Part shown: positions 1 to 11,285 of the stretch, in pieces
Numbering within the stretch: position 1 is the stretch's first letter
How the letters are laid out: each line of letters starts with the position of its first letter
Notes under the pieces: model-generated
Databases searched by the model: none
Seen by the model: only the letters and a program-made list of their open reading frames with translations
What the model was told of the DNA's origin: nothing
Program-made: the position numbers and the translations under genes
Assembly (NCBI GenBank): GCA_905160935.1
Contig: CAJHZI010000741.1
Coordinates: 338,501-402,500, forward strand
Source of the DNA: Enchytraeus crypticus
Lineage: Eukaryota > Annelida > Clitellata > Enchytraeida > Enchytraeidae
Reading direction: 5' to 3'
DNA length: 64,000 bases

Positions 1-3000
1 CTGCTCCACTGGGAGGCGTCCACGAGAGGTCCCATGTCGATGTCCTTCTCCAGGCTTCCACCCAACTGTAGATGAGTCATTCGCTCCTTCACGCGTCTCA
101 CAAACTCCGCCATGATTGTCTCCTGAACCAATAGTCGTGACCCAGCGCTGCACACCTACATAAACACACACAATAGTCGTGACACAGCGCTGCACACCTA
201 CATAAACACACACAACAGTCGAGACCCAGCGCTGCACACCTACATAAACACACACAATAGTCGGACCCAGCGCTGCACACCTACATAAACACACACAATA
301 GTCGTGACCAAGCACTGCACACCTACATACACACAAACAACAGTCGAGACCTAGCGCTGCACACCTACATAAACATACACAGTTTTTTTCTTCTCTCTCT
401 ATTTCTCTCTTTCTTTGTTTCTCTCTCTCTCTCTCTCTGTCTCTTTCTACCTCTCTCTCTACCCTATCTCTCTCTCTATCTCTCCCTCTCTCTCTCTCTC
501 TATCTCTGATATTCTGACAAGAGTCAGGGTACACAGTCTGCCTGTGCAATATGAAAGAACACAAGCTGATGCAGTCGGGAAGGCACACCCGTTGGCCTAT
601 CCAAAGAGTAAATTCGAGTTTGAGACACACTCATATAAGTGGCTTTCCTTTTCTGAATCAGCATTTAGAAAAGGTGAAAGGTTTAATTTCGTTTTATTCA
701 ACAATTTCTCGACTCAAACAATTTATTTGCACTTGTAATTATAATGGATTTACCAAAAAGGAATCAAGAGTGTATATTTAGAACACTGAAGGTAAATTTT
801 TGAGATAGGGAGAAGAGAACAGAGACTGCATTAATTATAATTATAGATTACTATGAGTTCATTCTGGTGCACGAATTACTTCTAAAATGTTAACATAAAT
901 ATGGTAATACCACATTACTCTAAAAACTACTAAATCAGCAGATAAAACTAAATTCTCTAAAAATACAAAATGTATTTTACTTTCCTATTCACATATTTCC
1001 TTTTTATTTTTTCTTCAAAACTTAATGTCAGTCAGAAATTGTTATATGTCATGTCATCAGATAGTATTAATTGTTTAGGTTAAAGAAATGTCCTGTTGAT
1101 AAATTACAGAGATATAAATACTGATTAATTGCAATGAAGACACTAAGGGAGAAGACAGCATGTAGTATGTTCAAGAAACCTGTCCCTGATTGAACCAAAT
1201 AGCGTCCACCACTCCCTCCACCGTACTGTCCAGATCAGTCGTGTCAAACACCACCACCGGTGACTTACCTCCAAGCTCTAGAGACAGCTTCTTACCAGTG
1301 CCAGCTGTCTCTCTACGCAACACCTGCCCTATCTAAATATATAGACACAAACACATACATACATACATACATATACATACACACAATACGCAAGCACATA
1401 TATGTACATGAAAGAACATACATATAAAATGATGTAAATATACATCAAGCTACTTAACATCTAGTGCAAGTGAGCGCTTCCTTAGAGAAGCATCCAGGTT
1501 AAGATGTGATTAAAAAAACAGTGGTTCTCAAACGAACAATTGATTTTGTTACCAAATAATTTGTTACCAAATAATTACTAATAACTATAAAATCATTCAA
1601 AAGTCATGGCAAAGAATCAGCGATTACGTCAGAAAAAATACTAAAATGAGCAACATCTATTTCAGACCAACCTCAGTGGATCCAGTAAAGGCAACCTTAT
1701 TAATGAGTTTGTGATTGGCCAGCAGACTGCCAATAGAACCAGGACCTGTCACCACGTTGAACACGCCAGCAGGAAGCCCCGCCTCCGCACATATCTCAGC
1801 GAATAGAAGTGCAGAGAGACGCGTGTAGGTGGCAGGCTTGAGCACGACCGTGTTGCCCATGGCTAGGGCTGGGCAGACCTTCCATGCCAGCAGCATCAGT
1901 GGAAAGTTCCATGGAACTATCGCCCCCACGACACCTGTCGAATGAAATAAATATATAAGAATTTAACATTCGGTTCCTCGCCATAAGGCAATGTCAAATA
2001 GAATCAACAGTCTATTAGAAAATATCAGAAAACTTATGAGTTACAGTTTAAAAGCACAAGATTGTTTAACTTTCACTTTATCTTCTGACGATGATATCAA
2101 GAAAGTTTCAGAAAACAATTGGCATCAGTTCATCCACACAAAGTATGATCGCACAAGTAGATGGTAAGAGAAATTAGGAGTTAGACAAGCATGATGCAAG
2201 TCCACCTACCTTACATAATCCATTAAAAGCGTGGGCACTTAAGAAACATAAATCAGGCTGTGCTAAACTTAAAATTTAGTAGTCAATCAACCAATAAATC
2301 TACCAAAACAATGTAATAGAAACAGTGCAATAGAACAGTGTTTGCAATAGAAATAATGAAATTATAAAACTTAAAAAAGAAATATTTGTAATAGAAACAA
2401 TGTAATAGAAACTGTGTTTGTCAGTACGTCAACAGTAGCTTGTCATTATATTTTTTGTATGATTGTGACATGCAAATATTTGAACCACACTGTACAAAAT
2501 AAATGACATCATGCATAGTCACAGAATTATTTGAATGCTATCGGGTTTCTTAATTTCTAGAACTACAGATCAACATTTAATCCATCTGTAAATGACTCAA
2601 TGAAAGTAGCTAAGTAGAAAGCATGTAAACATTTAAAAAACAAATTTTTACACAATTTATGATGAATAAATAATAAAACCTTTACCATTTAATGATAGAC
2701 ACATAGTTTGAATCCTACATTTTATTTTAATATGTATATATGTACAAGAAGCAGCATGCTAAAGTAGTAAGGTAGTACGTCCCCTGCAAGCATAGTTATA
2801 CATGCTTTAAAGAGCTGCTCATATTTGTAGGGAGTCAGATGGTGGGTCAAGGTTCAAAACCAGTGTTCGCCAAAGCACTCAAATGCATCGGAGATAGGAA
2901 ACTCACATTATACTTGGCCTTACCTTTTAGTTTGTGCAACTCCAGCATAGCTGTTGATCTTGAATACCAAGCTAAAAGCACAGTTGAGAGCTGAAAAACA

Positions 3001-6000
3001 GACGAAGTGAGAATAAGAACTGGACTTGCACTGTTTTGATCTCGCTTTCTCTTGTGGTCTCTGTGTACTTAGTTGTCATCGTGTGGTGCTTTGGCGCCTG
3101 TTTGTGTAGTCTGCACGAGACTTCCCTGACATTTCCTTATGGTGAAAAACTGGACGTTAAATTCTTATTGATTGATTGAAGAATAAACAAGTTGTTGATG
3201 GAGGACTGTTCGACAGACAGACGTAGATAAGACGCATACCGACAGGTTTCCATGCAGACATTTCAGTGTCACAGAGCTGAGCCCAGCCTGCGTGATGATA
3301 GAGATGTCTGACGACTATCGGTATATCGGCATCCCTCGTCTCTCTGATGGATTTACCGTTATCAAGACTCTCAACTACACTGATCACTCTCTGGTGCTTC
3401 TGCACATGACGTGCTATGCTGGTAGAGTGTAGAGAACAATGCATTTAAAGTTAAATATACCTATATGGGAACATGGCATAATTCTCACATATTGATATTT
3501 AACATATAATTTCTTTTATTATTGTGCATAACGTTTAAAAATATAGTTTTATAACTTTATTTTAAAACTTTACGCATAATAAAACAATAAATTCTTCTTC
3601 TTCTTCTAGTGCACTGCCTAACGGCAGGTCCATGGCATAGAATTCTTCCAACCAATTCTATCCTCAGCTTTTCTTTTCATCTATATAGGCCTAAAAGACT
3701 TTTTTTAATCAAACCATCCAACACTCAATGTCTTGGTCTGCCTTCAACTCTTTCCCCTACAATCTTCATTGTACCTCATTATTCTGCAAACCATTCCCCC
3801 TTACCTAATAAATTTTAATATAATAATACAGTAAAAATAGGTTCATAAAGTTAAATTATAAAGTTATTTGACCTTAGTTAAACTGGGATTCAAGAGAAGA
3901 TAATGATGATGATGATGATTGTGCATAAAGCATTAAATTGTGTCTGGGATGCTACACAATATATCAACCATTAACTGCACGTGTCGTAAGAGCCATCTAA
4001 GAAAGAACTGAGGAAGGCAAATGGAAACCAGCTCAGTGGCCACATTTTTCCAGGCTATAGGTTACATAAGGTATGGATAAGAGTAGCCTTTTACGAAAGG
4101 CTTAACTTGTTGACCTATGGAGTTCTCTCTTTGGAGCGTGAAAGCAGACTTTGACTATGAATAAATACCTTGGATCTGTCACTTGGCAAAAGACTAGAGA
4201 GAGAAATATAGTAAGAATTATATATCTGTATAAGATTGATATAAGCTACATACTTCACTAGCAACCTGAGATTTGACTTACGCTAGCAGGTCTAAATCTT
4301 ATTTCAGCATAACAGAGGAATACAGCGTTAGAAAGAATCAGAATTGCAGCTGCTGTTTAATGGCATTTATATATTTTCAGCTTTAAAAGCTAAAAAGCTT
4401 AGGTAAAGCTAAGGTTAACGTCAGTTTCCTCACTCGAAAGCGATGTCAGTGATGGGCGAGCCCAGGATTTGAACCCGCACCTACTGATCAGCGGTCGAGT
4501 ATCTTACCGACTTCGCCATTGGCTGGAGCCAATGGCGAAGTCGGTAAGTCAGTAATATTTAAATATTATCTCAGAATATTTAGAAGAGGATGTTCGCTCG
4601 ATTATGTTACGTTTATCATTGTAGTCAGAAGCTACCCTTAAAATCACGTATAATAGCGCCTAATACCTGTAGAGAATCCTGGCCCTATAGTGACCTGATG
4701 TCTTACTCCAACTGTCAAATGCTTTGTGGGCAGCGGCCACAGCTTGATTGACATCTTCCTCTTCACCCTGAGTGGTCGATGCTAAAACTTGACCTAAAAC
4801 AATCATCTTACTATCTATAAAAGGCAAAATCTTAACTACACTTAAAATCACTTTTAAAATTGAAATTTTAAAATTTGAGACAAATTTACCATCAATTAGC
4901 TTATAACAATAGACAATGCCATAACATAAGAGCCAAATTCTTCAACTATATTGATACCAGCTGTGGTATCTAATATTCTCAGCAAAAAGGCAACAGTGTT
5001 GCCTCATGACAAAATTCCTAACTTAAACATAGTTCTGATGGTAAATAACGAGATAAAAAATAATACTAAATACTAAAAGGTTTATTCAAATTAGCAGAAA
5101 ATTAACACTTTCATTTTTTATCTACACGTATGTCATTCAACATGTAAATTAATCTACAATCACATGTTGCACAAAGTAAAAAATTAGTTTCCCGCAACTG
5201 CCATGTCTCTAGCGTATTACCTGTGGCAGGACATTTTGTCTCGTAGGTTTTTCTGCCTTCCGGTATTACCCACTGGTTGTCTATAAAGTGACCAAACCTT
5301 CTCTTGTGATCTTCTAGCCACGCCTGCAATAAAACAAAACAACAAATCTCATGAGAAATTTGTATGGGCTACCATTTCCTTTGGATAAACAGTGACGAGT
5401 CTCAAACCATAGGTGTAGAGTGAGTGGAATAGTCTGAGTCCACAAATCTTGAACCTATGAAATAATTATCTGTAAAATATGGAGCTTATGCAGTAGAGAT
5501 TCCCACATATTTAAGGAACATGATGTGAGGCCACAGACCCATTTTGACTGTCAATGAAAGTATGCTATATTACTATAATACACCTAACTTAAACAGTAAA
5601 TTTTCTGGCTCCGTAACCTCTGATAAATATTAATGTTTCTTGTTTAATAGAGTATATCATGCAAAGGCATCTCAATACTTTACAACAATTAAATATATAA
5701 GTAAAACAAGTAAAACACAATAAAATGCACATATTAACAAGCACAGCAATGTCAAAAAACTCTAATACATAATCTAGAATTATCTATTTTGTAGAATAAG
5801 TGTCACTCCATTTTTTAAATTAAGATTCTATAATAAATTTGAATGGGCTATTCAAACGACAATAATCTCTTGTTCAATCAAACTACGTAAGTACTGTACT
5901 GGCTGGAGCCAGTGGCGATGTCGGTAAGATACTCGACCGTGGATCAGTATGTGCAGGGTTCAAATCCTGGGCTCGGCCATCACTGACATCGCTTTCAAGC

Positions 6001-6292
6001 GATGAAACTGATGTTAACATTCACCTTAGATTTTTTAGCTTTTCCTTTTACTAACCAAATCAGGTTTTAGATTAATAATAATGTAACAAAAGAAATTTGC
6101 AGCCAGTATTATGACTGTTATAACATAATAGCAGCATGCCTGAGCCACGTTGTCAGCTTCAGGGCAAGGCCCGTAGCTCAAATTCTCAAAGATATCTCTG
6201 ATGCTATCTGAAGTCTTCTTGTCAACAATGTTCTTGTTCCTTTGCTTGCCACCACTTTCGACAGAATTCACTACGACTGAATCAGCAGACAT
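1..6292 (-). CDS. ALDH16A1: ALDH16A1-type aldehyde dehydrogenase, 5' part (cut by window edge)
   Basis: Seven coding exons on the minus strand: 6292-6140, 5323-5221, 4793-4667, 3418-3240, 1934-1672, 1332-1180 and 155-1 (continues off the window). All phases agree, giving about 377 residues. The N-terminus ([18 protein letters not shown] then [19 protein letters not shown]) and the segment [21 protein letters not shown] align without gaps to the first domain of ALDH16A1 as I recall it. Catalytic landmarks are visible: PWNFP with Asn near residue 197, FTGSTE at 270-275, LELGGKSP with the general base Glu near 294, and GQVCSAGS with the nucleophile Cys near 328. Mammalian ALDH16A1 is reported to lack this Cys, so this copy is more likely to be an active NAD(P)-dependent enzyme. 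ALDH16A1 has two ALDH domains; only most of the first lies here. Intron 1 has a GC donor. Substrate unknown. Confidence 0.95.
129..385 (-). repeat. 42-bp minisatellite copying the ALDH16A1 exon 7 acceptor
   Basis: Six copies at a 41-42 bp period. On the minus strand each has an intronic TTTATGTAG acceptor followed by the first ~27 bases of exon 7, which encode VCSAGSRLL around the catalytic Cys. The real exon begins at 155. Decoy exon starts lie at 197, 239, 280, 322 and 364. A TAG in each intervening intronic segment would stop translation in the exon 7 frame if an upstream acceptor were used. Confidence 0.9.
386..508. repeat. (CT)n microsatellite
   Basis: Imperfect CTCT/TCTT tract, interrupted by short non-repeat segments. 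On the minus strand it reads (GA)n inside ALDH16A1 intron 6, just beyond the exon 7 decoy array. The short reading frames across it are compositional artefacts. Confidence 0.9.
3005..3178 (+). mobile_element. LINE 3' end with (ATTG)n tail
   Basis: A 3' untranslated fragment ending CGTTAAATTCTTATTGATTG. The same sequence recurs at 42030-42205 and 44730-44880, each time in plus orientation with an ATTG-type tail, so these are 5'-truncated copies of one non-LTR family. The 44.4-kb copy shows that the family encodes a reverse-transcriptase C-terminus. Confidence 0.75.
3598..3825 (-). mobile_element. LINE 3' fragment (WTLRKED family)
   Basis: Begins with the conserved 3' end of this family, whose plus-sense form is GGCAGTGCACTA followed by a GA-rich tail. 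It matches copies at 9600, 17375, 39216, 41570, 46993, 53665 and 57760. Inside ALDH16A1 intron 3; degraded, with no open frame. Confidence 0.7.
3955..4175 (+). mobile_element. Dispersed repeat (CACGTGTCGTAAGAG family)
   Basis: Shares long stretches (CTGCACGTGTCGTAAGAG, AAGAACTGAGGAAGG, CCAGGCTATAGGTTACAT) with 48475-48720 and more weakly with 55365-55615 and the reverse strand around 8520-8720. No coding capacity is seen. Probably a nonautonomous element. An adjacent GAT tract at 3895-3920 is the tail of the related (GAT)n family. Confidence 0.55.
4392..4531 (-). mobile_element. tRNA-derived SINE, family A
   Basis: On the minus strand this reads as a tRNA-like head: GGAGCCAATGGCGAAGTCGG (A box TGGCGAAGTCGG) and a B box within GGGTTCAAATCCTGGG, then a tail shared with copies at 5901, 28140, 28678 and 29636. 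The 5' head has been duplicated in inverse orientation immediately beyond it, making a hairpin. Confidence 0.85.
5901..6030 (+). mobile_element. tRNA-derived SINE, family A
   Basis: Plus-strand copy with A box TGGCGATGTCGG and B box GGGTTCAAATCC, ending in the shared AAACTGATGTTAAC segment. It sits in ALDH16A1 intron 1, about 110 bp from exon 1. It is SINE-derived, not a functional tRNA gene: the body continues well past the tRNA end and copies are dispersed. Confidence 0.85.
6138..6142 (-). other. GC-AG splice donor, ALDH16A1 intron 1
   Basis: Exon 1 must end CAG|GCATGC to give ADNVAQ|AWLED, which matches the family in length and phase. The nearest GT upstream would delete residues of this stretch. 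The paired acceptor is TTGCAG at 5329-5324. Confidence 0.8.
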
Positions 6293-6416
6293 TACAGATA
6301 ACTACTCCAACTCAGGATCAGTATGCTGAAACTGTCAAAACAGAAATTATTAACTAATAATTTAGTGAAACATAGAAGACAGCCTGTAAAGTAGCAAATG
6401 TTCACACACATTTTTC

Positions 6417-6418
<2 letters not shown>

Positions 6419-6462
<44 letters not shown>
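6419..6462. repeat. (TA)n microsatellite
   Basis: About 22 uninterrupted TA dinucleotides, 130 bp upstream of the ALDH16A1 start codon. Confidence 0.95.
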
Positions 6463-6465
<3 letters not shown>

Positions 6466-9283
6466 TCTTTAAGATTTGCAAAGACACGTACATTTAAACT
6501 GATTCAAGAAAATAATCAAATAATGCACCATTGAAAATTACCAGTTTTTTGATGAATTGCAACTCACGCTAGTTCCTACAAAACTTACGTTCATAGGAAT
6601 GAGATCCCTTCGGTTACTTCTTTAGACCTCGTTTTTTGTAATGCAACCCATTTTTTGTTTTTCATATCATAATAAACAACAAATACAGCATACTTAACTA
6701 GAAACAAATAGTCAGGAACATGGTAACACAAAAGAGCCTAAGCAGTGTGACGTAATACAGAGCTTGGTAATACATTTGATCATCTTCTACAAAATGTCAA
6801 GTACTCAGAGTAAAAATGACCTTAGTGATGTAAGTATAAATTTAAAGATACATACAATAAGGTATTGCATAGGACTGTAAAAGATATGTACGTAAAATCT
6901 TTGTCAGATGGCAAAATGTGAAATACAAATTATCTAAATTACTTAGCAATATTAAGGAGAAACACTTATAACTTATCTAAATACAACTCCTTAAGCACAA
7001 TATGCCGTAACTATTGAATAAAGCTAGGTGAAATTTAATGAAAATTATGCTATAAAGTCTAGAAAAAGATTAATTCTGATAAAAATTCTGCATTACTAAA
7101 AGAAAATTTTAAATCGGTCAGTGACATTTCAACTAGCTAGAATTTGGACGAATGGCTGAGCGTCATAAAATTCATTTATTAATATATTACTTTACATACT
7201 AATCCCATATTCTACAATTAAAGATAAGTATAGCTGTATTAAATGGCAGAGAACGCAAGATTACTGATATTAAGTTGACTCTATATTCAAAATTTCTTTC
7301 AATATTTAATATGATATAATTGAACTTTGATCCAGATTAAAGTTCAATTAGCCTTAGCCACGTTGTTTTATTACACTGATATGCCATAATTTAAGAATAT
7401 CATACTAATTGCTTCAATTAGTTTGTTAATGGCAGCGATTAGCGACTATTACATTGGAATATACATACATTTCAGAAGTAACAATTATGAATCTAGATAT
7501 CTGTAACATGGTATCCACATTTAAACAATATTTTCGCAAATTAAATGTATTATGAATTCACATTATCGAAAATTAAACAAAAGTTTATAACTTCAACTTA
7601 AATGCTATTTTGAATCAATTTAGATGGTCGAACTTCAGGGAACTAAAATTCTTATACAGTGCAACAAGCATCGACTGGGCGAAATTTTGCACACTTTTCA
7701 GTTTTATTTACACTACTCTTGCTTATATTGCAAGTTTTATGACTGAAGTTGTAAATCAATAGAAAACAACTTAATCTGCAAAACAAGAAGCATTTGCAAA
7801 CCCTTTGAATTCCGAAGTATATTAACTCAATACTGATCCCCGTAACTAACTGCATATACCAAAAATTTAGGCAAAAATAAAAACTGTAAATAAATCATAA
7901 ACATTACAGTTTTGGCATGAAAACGATAAAGATAACTTACTTTACAAGTTTAATCAGCTGATCCATGAGAAGCTACCATTTGCATAGAAAACTACACTTG
8001 CGAAAACTGCGGCTAATAACAGCAACAACGAATCTAAGAATATTAAAACCTGTTCAAACACATTTCTTACTCTATTTCTGCACTGCTATAGTGAAACACG
8101 TTTGTAAATTTATAATTTTATAGATTTGAAGCTCTTTGATGGCTTATATTCATTCGTCTGGATCTAGTTCAATCTTGATTAAATGGTCAAATTGCGTTGA
8201 AAATACTGTAGTTAAGAATTTAAATTTTTGCACTGTTGTGTCGTGATCATTCATGATACTATCCAGTGATTAACATGCATGGGCACTAACTCAATTTTTT
8301 ATTTGCCAGTCATTCAAAATATTCATTATTCCTAAATGCTACTTTCTGCATCATGTATATCTGCACCATGGCCTACAGTACAGACTAATGTCTATAAAAA
8401 TTCTTTATTGTATGGTAGACCTTCGATATCAACAGGTCCCTAATGGATCTCAGTACGAGTGAATTAATATAGGCCAACACCTTAAATTTCAGGATCTCTC
8501 CAAACACGTCTTCTTCTTCAGCGCACTGACAAGTGGCAGCTTCAAGGTACATATTCATACTCAAAGTCTATTTTCTCGCTCCACAAGAACACTCCTTAGA
8601 TAAACAAGTTTATCCCTTCACAAAGTCTATGCCTTAGCCATACCTTATTTAGCATATATCTTGATGAGAAAAGTATGGCTTCTGAGGTGGTTTCCCGTTG
8701 CCTTCCACCCATACATATGTAGCCTCCTTTAATAAAATTTCACTAATGTTGAAGAAAGACTATCGAAAATCTCTACAATGAGGCACGTGGGCAGTGTTTT
8801 CCAAGAGATGGCGATTCCAACGATCCTCCAACTCCGTGTACCTGCTTTTGTAAAAACCGAAAACTATTTCTTTTACATTACAAAACTATTAATATAGGTA
8901 TTTATTTTTAATATAGACAGATTTTTTTACAATTCTTGCATAAATTAAAGAATAACTATGAATTTCTTTTACTGTTTTACACCTTTGTTATAAGCCATTT
9001 AGCATAAGGTACAGTTAGAGTGCTTTTCAAGCATCCCAATCCCATACAGTCAGCACTCCATATCTCATTTACAGATAATGATAACCCATGAGGACAAAAT
9101 GTATGAGGAATTTACAAAGGGATCATAATCTTGTTATTATTTATCATTCTGAACCTTGGGTAATTTTAATGATCGAATTCTTACATTTTCGCTCGCTGGA
9201 TTGAGTTTTGGATGCAAATGGTTGACACGATTTCGTATATAGTACTCGATATTGTCCAGTTACTGTACAGGCAAGGTATAGGT

Positions 9284-9470
9284 AAACACGCATTGTTGTG
9301 AAATGATCAACTATGTTGGTGTCTATCACTTTTAATACCGCATGCATAAACCGTTAGGCAATTTAGACCATTTTCCGTAGTTGAACGATGGCTCAATTCA
9401 CCTTAGGATCTGTTATTTAAAAGTTCATGACGCTAACCCTACGCTATTAAGACATTCTATTAGGCCTACT
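9284..9470 (-). mobile_element. tRNA-derived SINE, family B (internally deleted)
   Basis: Shares ATGATCAACTATGTTG, ACCGTTAGGCAATTTAGACC and CCCTACGCTATTAAGACATT with the fuller copies at 23930 and 26084. The B-box segment between these blocks is missing. Confidence 0.75.
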
Positions 9471-9599
9471 CTTCTCTCTCTTGCTGTGACTATCATCGAG
9501 AGGACAAGGAACTGCTATGCGAAAAGATTCATTTAGCAAACAACACCAAGAAACTCAAAAGTGTAATTCCGACTAATTCGCCGTGAATTACCACAGCAT

Positions 9600-9940
9600 C
9601 GCAGCTCTGACAGCTGGACGGAAAAGACTAGTTGGACTGACAAAATTGCACATGAAGAAGTTCTTGAAAGAGTCGGTACAGATAGACAATTAATGAATAT
9701 GATAAGAAATAGAAAGAAAAGCAGGATAGGACATAGTAGAAAGGGGATGGTTTGCTGAATGAAGTGATAGAAGGAAGAATGCAAGGGAAAAGAGTTAGAG
9801 GAAGACTGAGACATGGGATGCTGGATGATCTGATAACAAACTCATATAGAGAGATGAAAAGGAAGGCTGAGGATAGAAGGGTTGGAAGAGCTATATGCCA
9901 TGGTCCTGCCGCTAGGGAGTGCACTAGAAGAAGAACTTCA
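9600..9940 (+). mobile_element. LINE 3' fragment (WTLRKED family)
   Basis: Plus-strand remnant of the ORF2 C-terminus: residues like SWTDKIAHEEVLERVGTDRQ, then LNEVIEGRMQGKRVRGRLR and LDDLITNSY, ending in the family's GGGAGTGCACTAG. It matches the same region of the copy at 46993-47515. Frameshifts break the frame. Confidence 0.8.
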
Positions 9941-11085
9941 AATCTAAAACAACTATAAAATGGTTTCCGTTATCTCTTACTTCAGATTTAGTTTATATGT
10001 TTTACTTTATCAAGGGAAATGGGCATATACAGATGCAGTACGTCGATTGTTTGAGTAGGCACCACAAGTGACTTACTTTAATAATAAAACATACATTACT
10101 AACGGGTACCAATAAATGACAATAAACATATTGAATTTCATTACGCAGTTATGCTTGATTAGCAGAATGTTGAAAATAAAAGGAAATAAAATGCATAAGC
10201 ACTAAATTGATCACTAAATATGGCGAAATGTTCACCAAGGCGGTGATGCACAAATATATATGTACTAGATGTAACCGTGTGCAAAAATGAACAAATCTAG
10301 GAAAAATGGCCAATTTTAACTGAACCTGGCCTTAGAACCTTAAGCTCTTAATCCTAAAACGAATGTTCTACCAATGTAACATACGTCTCTCAAGAAACCA
10401 ATATCTGAAAATTTATTACAAATGAAGAAGGTGATTTTGTTAGGAATTATAAATATAAAGCTGCGCGTAAATTGATACTTGCCAGATCACAGCGCTGTAA
10501 CAAGCATTACTTCGGACAGACAGAACTGATCCATTATATTTATAATATAACCTCAAACAGTGTTTGCAACCCATCCAAGTATACAAGATAGAGACACATT
10601 AATTTAATACTTCGTTTTGGAGGTGGAGAACTTAGAAGTTAAAAGTACAGTTCTCTATAATTCTGGAATTAAATTTGGCTGGCGGGCAGAGTGGAGGCAA
10701 CATCCATTCGTCTTGAACGTGACAAACACGGTTAACTTACGGGTGAATCAGGAATGCCAGTACAAAAAAGTTTGTCAGAGACTTCGGAGAAAAAGATAAG
10801 TATTGCATAAATCGGTGATAAATATTCTTAAATATGAAAGATTAATTTTCAAAATAGTATGATAATTATATATAATCAAAGTTAATGGTGTTACATTATA
10901 AAGGTGTGTTACAATAGGTACAGCCATAATTAATAGTCTAATTAAACGTTGGTTATGACACTTTAAATAATAACTATGATGAAGATACATAGAGAATATC
11001 AATCTACGAAATGATAACGATGATAACGAAGAAGATGAAGATAATTACTATCATCATTATCATCATGACAATCCGCAGAGATTAC

Positions 11086-11091
11086 TTTATT
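11086..11091 (-). terminator. Candidate poly(A) signal for RNFT
   Basis: AATAAA on the minus strand, 195 nt beyond the RNFT stop codon. Position and sequence fit a polyadenylation signal; no transcript evidence. Confidence 0.5.
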
Positions 11092-11285
11092 CTGCAGAAA
11101 AACGCTGCTGAAGTTTGTCACTCTTGAGATTGATGCTAAAGATGAAAAACTACAGAGTAGATATAATTCTGATGATTAACTGGAATTGAGAGACCATCAT
11201 GTTACAGTGCTCCATGTTGCGTGGACAACGGTTTCACAGTTATTGTGTTGTTGTTGTTGTTGCTCTCGATGAAGATGACTATGAA

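Larger units (their letters stand above)
6293..11285. other. Intergenic region between ALDH16A1 and RNFT
   Basis: No convincing gene. It holds a possible 5' UTR acceptor just upstream of the ALDH16A1 start (about 6320-6345 on the minus strand), a (TA)n tract at 6419-6462, a degraded dispersed repeat at 8508-8720, a deleted SINE-B copy at 9284-9470 and a LINE 3' fragment at 9600-9940. The remainder is AT-rich sequence with no codon structure that I can see. The ALDH16A1 promoter should lie at the left end. Confidence 0.75.

Noticed and set aside
5901-6030. tRNA gene candidates (also 4392, 28140, 28678, 29636, 23930)
   Set aside because: A and B boxes are present, but copies are dispersed, diverged and fused to non-tRNA tails, with eroded acceptor stems: SINEs rather than tRNA genes.
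10617-10799. 60-residue plus-strand frame in the ALDH16A1-RNFT spacer
   Set aside because: No homology recognised, no splice partners and length within chance expectation.
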